Below, piece by piece: positions 54,504-64,000 of a stretch of 64,000 bases of DNA. The stretch is from the NCBI GenBank assembly GCA_030710605.1, contig CP092876.1, positions 68,014,115 through 68,078,114 on the forward strand, given 5' to 3'. The position numbers were made by a program, and so were the translations under genes. How positions within the stretch are numbered: the first letter of the stretch is position 1; every line of letters starts with the position of its first letter. Below the pieces are notes generated by a model. It saw nothing but the letters and a program-made list of their open reading frames with translations. It was not told the origin of the DNA and did not search any database. Source of the DNA: Cordylochernes scorpioides. Its lineage: Eukaryota > Arthropoda > Arachnida > Pseudoscorpiones > Chernetidae.

Positions 54504-54573
54504 TTTTTTATTAAATAAAGAAGAGTGAAAAAAGAAATTTTGGCAACCTTTTTCTGTATATTCTTATAAGTAA

Positions 54574-54926
54574 CTAGATGGGTGACCCGGGCTTCGCCCC
54601 GGGATTGCCCCGTGTGCATATCTACCCGAGTGATATATATTTAGATAGGATTTTTCAAATAATTGTTTGTTATTAGCATGATCTATTTATTTGCATCAGC
54701 ATAATTTAATCTAATCTTTGATAGAGGGCGCTGTACGTGAGCTAAGTAGAATAATTTGAATATATAGTTTTAATAATAAATTTATATATTTTTAAAAATA
54801 GCCTATCGTCTTCCACGTATTTTTTTACCTATGTATGGAAATTTTGGTTTGAATTAGTGAACTACTGCGAATTTGTATACCGAACATACAAACAAACAAA
54901 CGTACAAACATTCTTTTTTATATATA
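54574..54926 (-). mobile_element. Short Helitron, family 2
   Basis: CTAG at 54574-54577 is followed by the hairpin CCCGGGCTTCGCCCCGGG. The 5' side at about 54880-54926 has the family 2 motif (ACATACAAACAAACAAACG, TTTTATATATA). It is only about 350 bp and non-coding. Confidence 0.65.
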
Positions 54927-54931
54927 AGTAA

Positions 54932-55690
54932 CTAGCCGAATGACCCGGGCAACGCCCGGGTTTTACCCGATTAAATGTTTTTATTCAAATACTATTCGTT
55001 ACAATTATAAATTGGCGCCGTGGATGTCACTCTTGTGAAACGTCCCGCTCCAAACTTTGTGTCTGAGAAGCGATATTTTTATGGAAAGATGATCTAGCTT
55101 TTGATTTCTGCTCGAATTGATGTTTTTCTGTTAGAATTTTGTTCCTGCGTACAAAATAATGAACTGGTTTCACCCGTGGTCTCTGCTTTTTGGAATTTTT
55201 CCCGATATAATTTTGTATCTGATAATCAAACATGATACAGCAATATCGTCATTATTATTTTATGACTAAAAATATATACTTTTAATAATTGATTTATATA
55301 TATTTTTAAATAGCCTATCGTCTTCCCCGTATTTTTTTACCCATGTATGGAAATTTTGGTTTGAATTAGTGAACTACTGCGAATTTGTATACCGGACATA
55401 CAAACAAACATACAAACATTCATTTCTATATAATATAATATAAATATATAATAAAAATATAGAAGAGATATAATTTTGTATCTGATAATCAAACATGATA
55501 TAACAATAGCGTCATCATCATTTTCTGAATAAATATATATAGTTTTAATAATTGATTTATATATTTTTTAAAATAGCCTATCGTCTTCCCTTTTTTTACC
55601 TATGTATGGAAATTTTGGTTTTAATAAGTGAACTACTGCGAATTTGTATACCGGACATACAGACAGACATACAAACATTCATTTATCTAT
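54932..55690 (-). mobile_element. Helitron family 2 with repeated 5' modules
   Basis: CTAG at 54932-54935 and hairpin CCCGGGCAACGCCCGGG give the 3' end, related to 20645. The 5' module (ACCGGACATACA..., AACAAACATACAAACATTC) appears at about 55260-55425 and again at 55475-55685. No coding part is visible. Confidence 0.65.
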
Positions 55691-55975
55691 CTATATTAAT
55701 AAAATGCAAATTTCATAAGAGGACATCACTAAAAACTTTCGTAACAATGCTTCAATTTCGACCAAATTTTCAACATTTATGTAAAACGAGATGGAACAGG
55801 TTTTGCTTGACGTCAAAATATTTTCCCCTAACATTAACATGCGTAACTTCGCTGTTATCGATTAAATACAAAAAAAATCAACAGAGATACTTTTATTTAT
55901 ATATAAATACAAAATTAAATTTCAACAGAGTTAATATTTTTACATACTAGCTTATAATCTCAATCTAAAAATATA
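55691..55975. repeat. Direct repeat flanking an array/Helitron insertion, left copy
   Basis: This matches 56901-57190 with few differences (ATTAATAAAATGCAAATTTC..., CATACTAGCT). Both copies end near CTAGCTNATAATCTCAATCT. Confidence 0.75.
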
Positions 55976-56526
55976 ATATAAAAAGCCAACAATGAAGAGT
56001 GAATGTAAGATAAAAAGCCAACAATGAAGGGTAAATGTAATATAGAAAGCCAACAATGAAGAATGAATGTAAGATAAAAAGCCAACAATGAAGAGTGAAT
56101 GTAATATAAAAAGCCAACAATAACGAATGAATGTAAGATAAAAAGCCAACAATGAAGAGTGAATTTAAGATAAAAAGCCAACAATGAAGAGTAAATGTAA
56201 TATAAAAAGCCAACAATGAAGAATGAATGTAAGATAAAAAGCCAACAAAGAAGAGTAAATCTACTTATATAATTACCTTATTCTGTCTGTGTGAAGTTCA
56301 CTGTGTGAAGTTCACAGATAGATTTTGGTCAGAATATAATATAAAAGCCAACAATAAAGAGTAAATATGATATAAAAAGCCAACAATGAAGAATGAATGT
56401 AAGATAAAAAGCCAACAATAAAGAGTAAATGTAATATAAAAAGCCAACAATGAAGAATAAATTTAAGATAAAAAGCCAACAATGAAGAGTAAATATAATA
56501 TAAAAAGCCAACAATGAAGAATAAAG
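55976..56526 (-). repeat. 32-bp minisatellite, inverted orientation, two arrays
   Basis: This is the same unit as at 49333, read on the minus strand. Arrays at 55976-56266 and 56338-56526 are separated by about 70 bp with two copies of GTGTGAAGTTCAC. It runs into a plus-strand Helitron 3' half at 56527. Confidence 0.9.
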
Positions 56527-56892
56527 GCAATGTGACACGGCAATGTGACACGGGAAAAAATGTTCACTAGATAAAACTATGATTTTCTAATGTAGAAAAT
56601 TAGGAAAGACAAAATTCAGGATGACACGGCACACAGGGACCGGGAAAAAATGTTAAATTTATCGAGAGATTCAAATTTACGAGTTTCAGATTATCAAAAT
56701 ATATCTTTTTTTTTTAAATAAGTTTTTAGAGAATTGTTTTAACAAATTTTCGCTAGACAAACCTTTACTCGGGTAAAACCCCGGGCGAAGCCGAGTACGT
56801 TTTATAAGTTTATAGAGAATTGTTTTAACAAATGTTCGTTAGACAAACATTCACTCGGGTAAAACCCGGGCGAAGCCGGGCACATCCGCTAG
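56527..56892 (+). mobile_element. Helitron 3' half, plus strand, with double 3' end
   Basis: The family 1 body is followed by two tandem hairpin regions (about 56775-56805 and 56855-56885) and CTAG at 56889-56892, then a short repeat of GTCCGCTAG. The 5' side is replaced by the minisatellite. Confidence 0.8.
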
Positions 56893-56900
56893 TCCGCTAG

Positions 56901-57190
56901 TATTAATAAAATGCAAATTTCATAAGTGTACATCACTAAAAACTTTCGTTACAATGCATCAATTTCAACCAAATTTTCAACATTTATGTAAAACGAGATG
57001 GAGCAGGTTTTGCTTAACATCAAAATATTTTCCCTAACATTAACATGCGTAACTTCGCTGTTATCGATTAAATACAAAAAAATCAACAGAGTTAATTTTA
57101 TTTATATATAAATACAAAATTAAATTTCAACAGAGTTATTTTTTTTACATACTAGCTAATAATCTCAATCTAAAAAAATATTCAAAACAA
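56901..57190. repeat. Direct repeat flanking an array/Helitron insertion, right copy
   Basis: This matches 55691-55975. The stretch 57191-57290 is AT-rich with a TA run and shows no gene. Confidence 0.75.
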
Positions 57191-57289
57191 GCAATTTTAA
57201 GATAACACCATATGTAAAACAGTCGGCCAAGAAAACAAATAACGTGTAATATATATAATATAATATATAATATATATGATAAAATCTTA

Positions 57290-57713
57290 AATATTATTTA
57301 TCAAAAGTAAGATTATCTCAGGATGACACGGCAATTTATTTGAGACAAGAATAATGATACAATTCCAAGGCGAAGATACTATTCCTTTAACTTCCAATTA
57401 CCGAGGGAACCAATTAATATTGATTTTATTCAACTTATCGAGTATTTTTCAAGGGACCGGAAAAAAATGTTCACTAGATAAAACGATGATTTTTTAATGT
57501 AGAAAATTAGGAAAGACAAAATTCAGGGTGACACGGCACACAGGGACCGGGAAAAAATGTTCACTTTATCGAGATATTCAAATTTAAAAGTTTCAAATTA
57601 TCAAAATATATCTTCTTTTTTAAATAAGTTTATAGAGAATTGTTTTAACGAATGTTCGTTAGACAAACCTTTACTCGGGTAAAAACCCGGGCGAAGCCGG
57701 GCACATCCGCTAG
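57290..57713 (+). mobile_element. Helitron 3' half, plus strand
   Basis: Family 1 body with the hairpin CCGGGCGAAGCCGGG and CTAG at 57710-57713. The 5' end is not present. A TATA run and an AATATT microsatellite (57729-57800) follow. Confidence 0.75.
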
Positions 57714-57800
57714 TATATATATAGAGATATTAAATATTAATATTAATATTAATATTAATATTAAATATTAAATATTAAATATTAAATATTAATATTAATA

Positions 57801-58886
57801 TTTTCCCGATATAATTTTGTAGCTGATAATCAAACATGATACAGCGATATCGTCATCATCATTTTCTGAATAAAAATATATAGTTTTAATAATTGATTTA
57901 TATATTTTTAAAATAGCCTATCGTCTTCCCCGTATTTTTTACCTATGTATGGAAATTTTGGTTTGAATTAGTAAACTACTGCGAATTTGTATACCGGACA
58001 TACAGACAGACATACAAACATTTATTTTTATATTTATAGAGATATTAATATTAATATTTTCCCGATATAATTTTGTAGCGGATAATCAAACAGACAGACA
58101 TACAAACATTCATTTATATATATATATAGATATATATATATTTTTAAAATAGCCTATCGTCCTTCCCGTATTTTTTTACCTATGTATGGAAATTTTGATT
58201 TGAATTAGTGAACTACTGCGAATTTGTATACCGGACATACAGACAGACATACAAACATTCATTTTTATATATATAGAGATATTAATATATATATTTTCCC
58301 GATATAATTTTGTATCTGATAATCAAACATGATACAGCAATATCGTCATCATCATTTTCTGAATAAAAATATATAGTTTTAATAATTGATTTATATATTT
58401 TTTAAAATAGCCTATCGTCTTCCCCGTATCTTTTTACCTATGTATGGAAATTTTGGTTTGAATTAGTGAACTACTGCGAATTTGTATACCGGACATACAG
58501 ACAGACATACAAACATTCATTTATATATATAGAGAGATGATCTAGCTTTTGTTTTCTGCTCGAATGAATGTTTATCTGTTAGAATTTTGTTCCTGCGTAC
58601 AAAATAATGAATTGGTTTCATCCGTGATCTTTGCTTTTTGGAATTTTTCCCGATATAATTTTGTATCTGATAATCAAACATGATACAGCCATATCGTCAT
58701 CATCATTTTCTGAATAAAAATATATAGTTTTAATAATTGATTTATATATTTTTTAAAATAGGCTATCGTCTTCCCCGTATTTTTTTTTTACCTATGTATG
58801 GAAATTTTGGTTTGAATTAGTGAACTACTGCGAATTTGTATACCGGACATACAGACAGCCATACAAACATTCATTTTTATATATTA
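57801..58886 (-). repeat. Tandem Helitron family 2 5' modules (four)
   Basis: Modules of about 230-280 bp, each from TTTTCCCGATATAATTTTGT to the 5' motif GACAGACATACAAACATTC with a TATA run, are repeated at about 57801, 58060 (shortened), 58295 and 58640. Only 5' halves are present; no 3' hairpin lies between them. Confidence 0.8.
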
Positions 58887-59583
58887 CTAGCGGACGTACC
58901 CGGCTTCGCCCGGGTTTTACCCGAGTAAAAGTTGTCTAACGAATCTCTCGATAAAGTGAACATTTTTTCCCGGTCCCTTGAAAAATACTCGATAAGTTGA
59001 ATAAAATCAATATTAATTGGTTTCCTCGGTAATTGGAAGTTAAAGGAATAGTATCTTGCCTAGGAATTGTATCATTATTCTTGTATGGATGTACCCGGCT
59101 TCGCCCGGGTTTTACCCGAGTAAAGGTTTGTTTAATGAATCTCTCGATAAAGTGAACATTTTTTCCCGGTCCCTTGAAAAATACTCGATAAGTTGAATAA
59201 AATCAATATTAATTGGTTCCCTCGGTAATTGGAAGTTAAAGGAATAGTATCTTGCCTTTGAATTGTATCATTATTCTTTTCTCAAATAAATTGCCGTGTC
59301 ATCCTGAATTTTGTCTCTCCTAATTTTCTACATTACAAAATTATCGTATCATCATGATAATATTTAGAGCAGATTGTTGAATTATAACAGATAAATTAGA
59401 ATATTTATCTTGATTATTTCTAGGCGAAAAGTTATTTCAAAAATTTTATTTGCTAGAAACCTTCCCAGTACTATACTAAATAACTTCCCAAAGTTTCATG
59501 GCGATCCATTGAGTGGTTTGGTCAGGCATAAAGGACAAACAAACAAACAGACACACATACATTCATTTATATATATATATAGA
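58887..59583 (-). mobile_element. Helitron family 1 with two 3' modules
   Basis: CTAG at 58887-58890 with hairpin; the 3' module starts again at about 59090 without CTAG (preceded by TTGTATGG). The 5' end is TC at about 59583. No coding part. Confidence 0.75.
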
Positions 59584-60363
59584 TATTGAATATTAATATT
59601 ATTATTTTCCCGATATAATTTTGTAGCTGATAATCAAACATGATACAGCAATATCGTCATCATCATTTTCTGAATAAAAATATATAGTTTTAATAATTGA
59701 TTTATATATTTTTTAAAATAGCCTATCGTCTTCCCTGTATTTTTTTACCTATGTATGGAAATTTTGGTTTGAATTAGTTAACTACTGCGAATTTGTATAC
59801 CGGACATACAGACAGACATACAAACATTCAATTTTATATATAGAGATATTTATATATATATTTTCCCGATATAATTTTGTATCTGATAATCAAACATGAT
59901 ACAGCAATATCGTCATCATCATTTTCTGAATAAAAATATAGAGTTTTAATAATTGATTTATATATTTTTTAAAATAGCCTATCGTCTTCCCCGTATTTTT
60001 TACCTATGTATGGAAATTTTGGTTTGAATTAGTGAACTACTGCGAATTTGTATACCGGACATACAGACAGACATACAAACATTCATTTATATATATATAT
60101 AGATATAGATATATCAATATTTTCCCGATATAATTTTGTAGCTGATAATCAAACATGATACAGCAATATCGTCATCATCATTTTCTGAATAAAAATATAT
60201 AGTTTTAATATTTGATTTATATATTTTTTAAAATAGCCTATCGTCTTCCACGTATTTTTTTACCGATGTATGGAAATTTTGGTTTGAATTAGTGAACTAC
60301 TGCGAATTTGTATACCGGACATACAGACAGACATACAAACATTCATTTTTATATATATAGAGA
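59584..60363 (-). repeat. Tandem Helitron family 2 5' modules (three)
   Basis: Three further modules at about 59600, 59862 and 60118. The last one's TC end (60363-60362) touches the CTAG of the next Helitron without any spacer. Confidence 0.8.
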
Positions 60364-61135
60364 CTAGCGGATGTGCCCGGCTTCGCCCGGGTTTTACCCG
60401 AGTGAATGTTTGTCTAACGAACATTTGTTAAAACAATTCTCTATAAACTTATAAAACGTACTCGGCTTCGCCCGGGGTTTTACCCGAGTATAGGTTTGTC
60501 TAGCAAACATTTGTGTGTGTGTTAAAACAATTCTCTAAAACTTATTAAAAAATAAAAAAAAGATATATTTTGATAATTTGAAACTCGTAAATTTGAATCT
60601 CTCGATAAAGTGAACATTTTTTCCCGGTCCCTGTGTGCCATGTCATCCTGAATTTTGTCTTTCCTAATTTTCTACGTTAGAAAATCATAGTTTTATCTAG
60701 TGAACATTTTTTCCCGGTCCTTCGAGAAATACTCGATAAGTTGAAAAAAATCAATATTAATTGGTTCCCTCGGTAATTGGAAGTTAAAGGAATAGTATAT
60801 TCGCCTTGGAATTGTATCATTAATCTTGTCGCAAATAAATTGCCGTGTCATCCTGAGATAATCTTACTTTTGATAAATATTCTTTAAGATAACAAACTTA
60901 GTGATAAGAAAACTTGTTAACATCGTCACAATGGGGGCGCTGCTTGCGAGTTAAATCTACAAATCTGCAAATAACTTTAAGGATATTCAAGATATTCATG
61001 AAATTATTTATCAAAAACCTTCCCGGTGATATACCTAATAATATCCCAAAATTTCACGGCGATTGGATGTATGGTTTTTGAATCTATAGAGTACAGACAG
61101 ACAGACAGACAGACATTCAATTTTATATATAGAGA
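60364..61135 (-). mobile_element. Helitron family 1, near-complete, with double 3' end
   Basis: CTAG at 60364-60367, two hairpin regions (60370-60400 and 60466-60490), body, and the 5' motif GTCTGTCTGTCTG with TC at about 61135. About 770 bp and non-coding. This is the best example of the family here. Confidence 0.82.
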
Positions 61136-61169
61136 GATATAAATGAGTTTCAAAAATTGTAAAAAAAAA

Positions 61170-61240
61170 TGCAACGGCCGGGAATCGAACCCGGGCCGCC
61201 CGCGTGGCAGGCGAGCATTATACCACTGAACCACCGATGC
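61170..61240 (-). tRNA. tRNA-Gly(GCC)
   Basis: On the minus strand it runs from GCATCGGTGGTTCAGTGG to GGTTCGATTCCCGGCCGTTG plus C, with anticodon GCC in CCTGCCACG. Acceptor stem: six of seven pairs hold, with a T-T mismatch at the fourth pair. A and B boxes are intact, and a T9 Pol III terminator follows directly. The following 25 bases are shared with the relic at 21284, so it may belong to a mobile tRNA-bearing repeat. It translates Gly GGC/GGU codons if functional. Confidence 0.75.
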
Positions 61241-61324
61241 TTAAAAAAATGGCCATATTTAGGTATTCATTCCATTCCGGATTAGTCCGCGTAAAAAAAA
61301 GTTCTTCAAATGAAAAAAAGAAAT

Positions 61325-61476
61325 AGCCAAAAATACTAATCAAAATGCAGCCGAAAATTTTCCACTGGTTTATAAAAAGCGACATGCAAAATTTGGTACC
61401 AATTGGTTCAGTAGTTTTTAAGTTTATCGCGAAACAGACAGACAGACAGAAATTGACTTTTTTATATATAGAGAGA
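61325..61476 (-). mobile_element. Helitron 5' end shared with the helicase-bearing copy
   Basis: This matches 49200-49331 (GGTACCAATTGGTTCAGTAG, GCGAAACAGACAGACAGACA), including the first codons of the helicase frame (KP-x-ENFRLH). The helicase itself is absent. TC at about 61474 abuts the minisatellite. The stretch 61241-61324 shows nothing recognised. Confidence 0.7.
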
Positions 61477-61477
61477 G

Positions 61478-62430
61478 ATTTACTCTTCATTGTTGGCTTT
61501 TTATCTTACATTCATTCTTCATTGTTGGATTTTTATATTACATTCACTCTTCATTGTTGGCTTTTTATCTTACATTCACTCTGTTGGCTTTTTATATTAC
61601 ATTTACTCTTCATTGTTGGCTTTTTCTCTTACATTCACTCTTCATTGTTGGCTTTTTATATTATATTTACTCTTCATTGTTGGCTTTTTATCTTACATTC
61701 ATTCTTCATTGTTGGCTTTTTATATTACATTCACTCTTCATTGTTGGCTTTTTATCTTACATTCATTCTTCATTGTTGGCTTTTTATATTACATTCACTC
61801 TTCATTGTTGGCTTTTTATCTTACATTCACTCTGTTGGCTTTTTATATTATACATTTACTCTTCATTGTTGGCTTTTTATCTTACATTCACTCTTCATTG
61901 TTGGCTTTTTATATTATTTTTACTCTTCTTTGTTGGCTTTTTATCTTACATTCATTCTTCATTGTTGGCTTTTTATATTACATATAATCTTCATTGTTGG
62001 CTTTTTATCTTACATTCACTCTTCATTGTTGGCTTTTTATCTTACATTCATTCTTCATTGTTGGCTTTTTATATTACATTCACTCTTCATTGTTGGCTTT
62101 TTATCTTACATTCATTCTTCATTGTTGGCTTTTTATATTACATTCACTCTTCATTGTTGGCTTTTTATCTTACATTGACTCTTCATTGTTGGCTTTTTAT
62201 ATTATATTTACTCTTCATTGTTGGCTTTTTATCTTACATTCATTCTTCATTGTTGGCTTTTTATATTATATTTACTCTTCATTGTTGGCTTTTTATCTTA
62301 CATTAATTCTTCATTGTTGACTTTTTATATTACATTTACTATTCATTGTTGGCTTTTTATCTTACATTCACTCTTCATTGTTGGCTTTTTATCTTACATT
62401 CATTCTTCATTGTTGGCTTTTTATATTACA
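61478..62430 (+). repeat. 32-bp minisatellite, third array
   Basis: About 30 units of the same repeat as 49333-51033. It is bounded on the left by a Helitron 5' end and on the right by a Helitron 3' end (CTAG at 62431). Long open frames inside are by-products of the repeat. Confidence 0.92.
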
Positions 62431-63787
62431 CTAGCGGACGTACCCGGCTTCGCCCGGGTTTTACCCGAGTAAAAGTCTGTCTAACGAATCTCTCGATAAA
62501 GTGAACATTTTTTTCCCGGTCCCTTGAAAAATACTCGATAAGTTGAATAAAATCAATATTAATTGGTTCCCTCGGTAATTGGATGTTAAAGGAATAGTAT
62601 CTTGCCTTGGAATTGTATCATTATTCTTAAAATACAATATAACGCGGCTGATGATTGTAAAACGAAAATTGAAATTATACCGCGAATGTTTCTTGTATGG
62701 ATGTACCCGGCTTCGCCCGGGTTTTACCCGAGTAAAGGTTTGTTTAACGAATCTCTCGATAAAGTGAACATTATTTCCCGGTCCCTTGAAAAATACTCGA
62801 TAATTTGAATAAAATCAATATTAATTGGTTCCCTCGGTAATTGGAAGTTAAAGAAATAGTATCTTGCCTTGGAATTGTACATTATTCTTGTATGGATGTA
62901 CCCGGCTTCGCCCGGGTTTTACCCGAGTAAAGGTTTGTTTAACGAATCTCTCGATAAAGTGAACATTTTTTCCTGGTCCCTTGAAAAATACTCGATAAGT
63001 TGAATAAAATCAATATGAATTGGTTCCCTCGGTAATTGGAAGTTAAAGGAATAGTATCTTGCCTTGGAATTGTATCCTTATTCTTGTATGGATGTACCCG
63101 GCTTCGCCCGGGTTTTACCCGAGTAAAGGTTTGTTTAAAGAATCTCTCGATAAAGTGAACATTTTTTCCCGGTCCCTTGAAAAATACTCGATAAGTTGAA
63201 TAAAATCAATATTAATTGGTTCCCTCGGTAATTGGAAGTTAAAGGAATAGTATCTTGCCTTGGAATTGTACATTATTCTTGTATGGATGTACCCGGCTTC
63301 GCCCGGGTTTTACCTGAGTAAAGGTTTGTTTAGCGAATCTCTCGATAAAGTGAACATTTTTTCCCGGTCCCTTGAAAAATACTCGATAAGTTGAATAAAA
63401 TCAATATAAATTGGTTCCCTCGGTAATTGAAAGTTAAAGGAATAGTATATTGCCTTTGAATTGTATCATTATTCTTGTCTCAAATAAATTGCCGTGTCAT
63501 CCTGAATTTTGTCTTTCCTAATTTTCTACATTACAAAATCATCGTATCATCATGATAATATTTAGAGCAGATTGTTGAATTATAACAGATAAATTAGAAT
63601 ATTTATCTTGATTATTTCTAGGCGAAAAGTTATTTCAAAAATTTTATTTGCTAGACACCTTCCCAGTACTATACTAAATAACTTCCCAAAGTTTCATGGC
63701 GATCCAATGAGTGGTTTGGTCAGGCATAAAAGACAAACAAACAAACAAACAGACACACACACATACATTCATTTTTATATATATAGA
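62431..63787 (-). mobile_element. Helitron family 1 with five tandem 3' modules
   Basis: True CTAG at 62431-62434. The hairpin module then recurs with GTACCCGGC at about 62703, 62898, 63094 and 63289, a period of 195-196 bp; these later copies start TTGTATGGATG and lack CTAG. The first interval is longer by about 65 bp (62630-62692). The 5' end is TC at about 63787. Confidence 0.82.
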
Positions 63788-64000
63788 TATTAATATTTTC
63801 CCGATATAATTTTGTAGCTGATAATCAAACATGATACAGCAATATCGTCATCATCATTTTCTGAATAAAATATATAGTTTTAATAATTGATTTATATATT
63901 TTTTTAAAATAGCCTATCGTCTTCCCCGTATCTTTTTACCTATGTATGGAAATTTTGGTTTAAATTAGTGAACTACTGCGAATTTGTATACCGGACATAC
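63788..64000 (-). mobile_element. Helitron family 2 5' module, cut by the window edge
   Basis: This is the same module as at 57801-60363 and runs off the end of the window. Confidence 0.75.

Noticed and set aside
61004-61234. 76-codon minus-strand frame starting MVQWYNARLPRGRPGFDSRP
   Set aside because: Its N-terminal part is the translated tRNA-Gly sequence, a frequent false protein; no real gene.

Overview
This is eukaryotic, probably arthropod, heterochromatin-like DNA: AT-rich and without any intact, convincing host protein-coding gene. The evidence for an arthropod is indirect: a Jockey-type LINE with PRE_C2HC-style ORF1, BEL/Pao, Gypsy and Copia LTR elements, a pogo/Tigger transposon, a Penelope-like element, many Helitrons, a tRNA-Gly(GCC) sequence and two U3 snoRNA copies. 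I cannot name the species.

Layout. The backbone is an old duplicated block with segments I call R, T and S. R copies lie at about 484-14480, 23091-24210 and 47251-54570. T copies, each led by a SINE, lie at about 16970-19560 and 26864-27540. S copies lie at about 19670-23080 and 33299-42636. Younger elements inserted into one copy and not another, so the paralogous copy often preserves the empty site. This holds for the Tigger at 7772-9914, the LINE at 10360-14219, the Helitrons at 4768-6920 and 47910-51373, the Copia element at 34320-41831, and the LINE at 37207-41689 that sits inside the Copia 3' LTR.

Main elements, left to right: Helitron plus Penelope-like foldback (2413-4612); composite Helitron (4768-6920); Tigger (7772-9914); SINE, broken LINE and U3 snoRNA copy (10170-14411); SINE plus inverted-repeat block (16970-17690); Helitron-type insert carrying a tRNA-Gly relic and a DDE transposase relic (20645-22053); 5'-truncated LINE (24323-26862); a BEL/Pao-derived chimera with acidic tandem repeats and pieces resembling the host genes UBE2O and haspin kinase (28409-33298); Copia with a nested intact LINE (34320-41831); a Gypsy-type element with identical 296-bp LTRs but no reverse transcriptase (42721-47240); a Helitron with a Pif1-type helicase relic and a 1.7-kb minisatellite (47910-51373); a second SINE and U3 copy (54139-54503); and a tandem field of Helitron ends and minisatellites (54574-64000).

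Working relationships. The intact LINE (ORF1 485 aa, ORF2 937 aa, ATGA overlap) shares its 3' tail with the tRNA-derived SINE, so it is the likely motor for that SINE. The RT-less Gypsy and the integrase-less Copia element would need enzymes in trans. The Helitron helicase is broken, so the short Helitrons here also depend on elements elsewhere.

All calls come from reading the sequence and the supplied translations; no database search was run. Block boundaries are accurate to roughly 10-50 bases unless a target duplication defines them.
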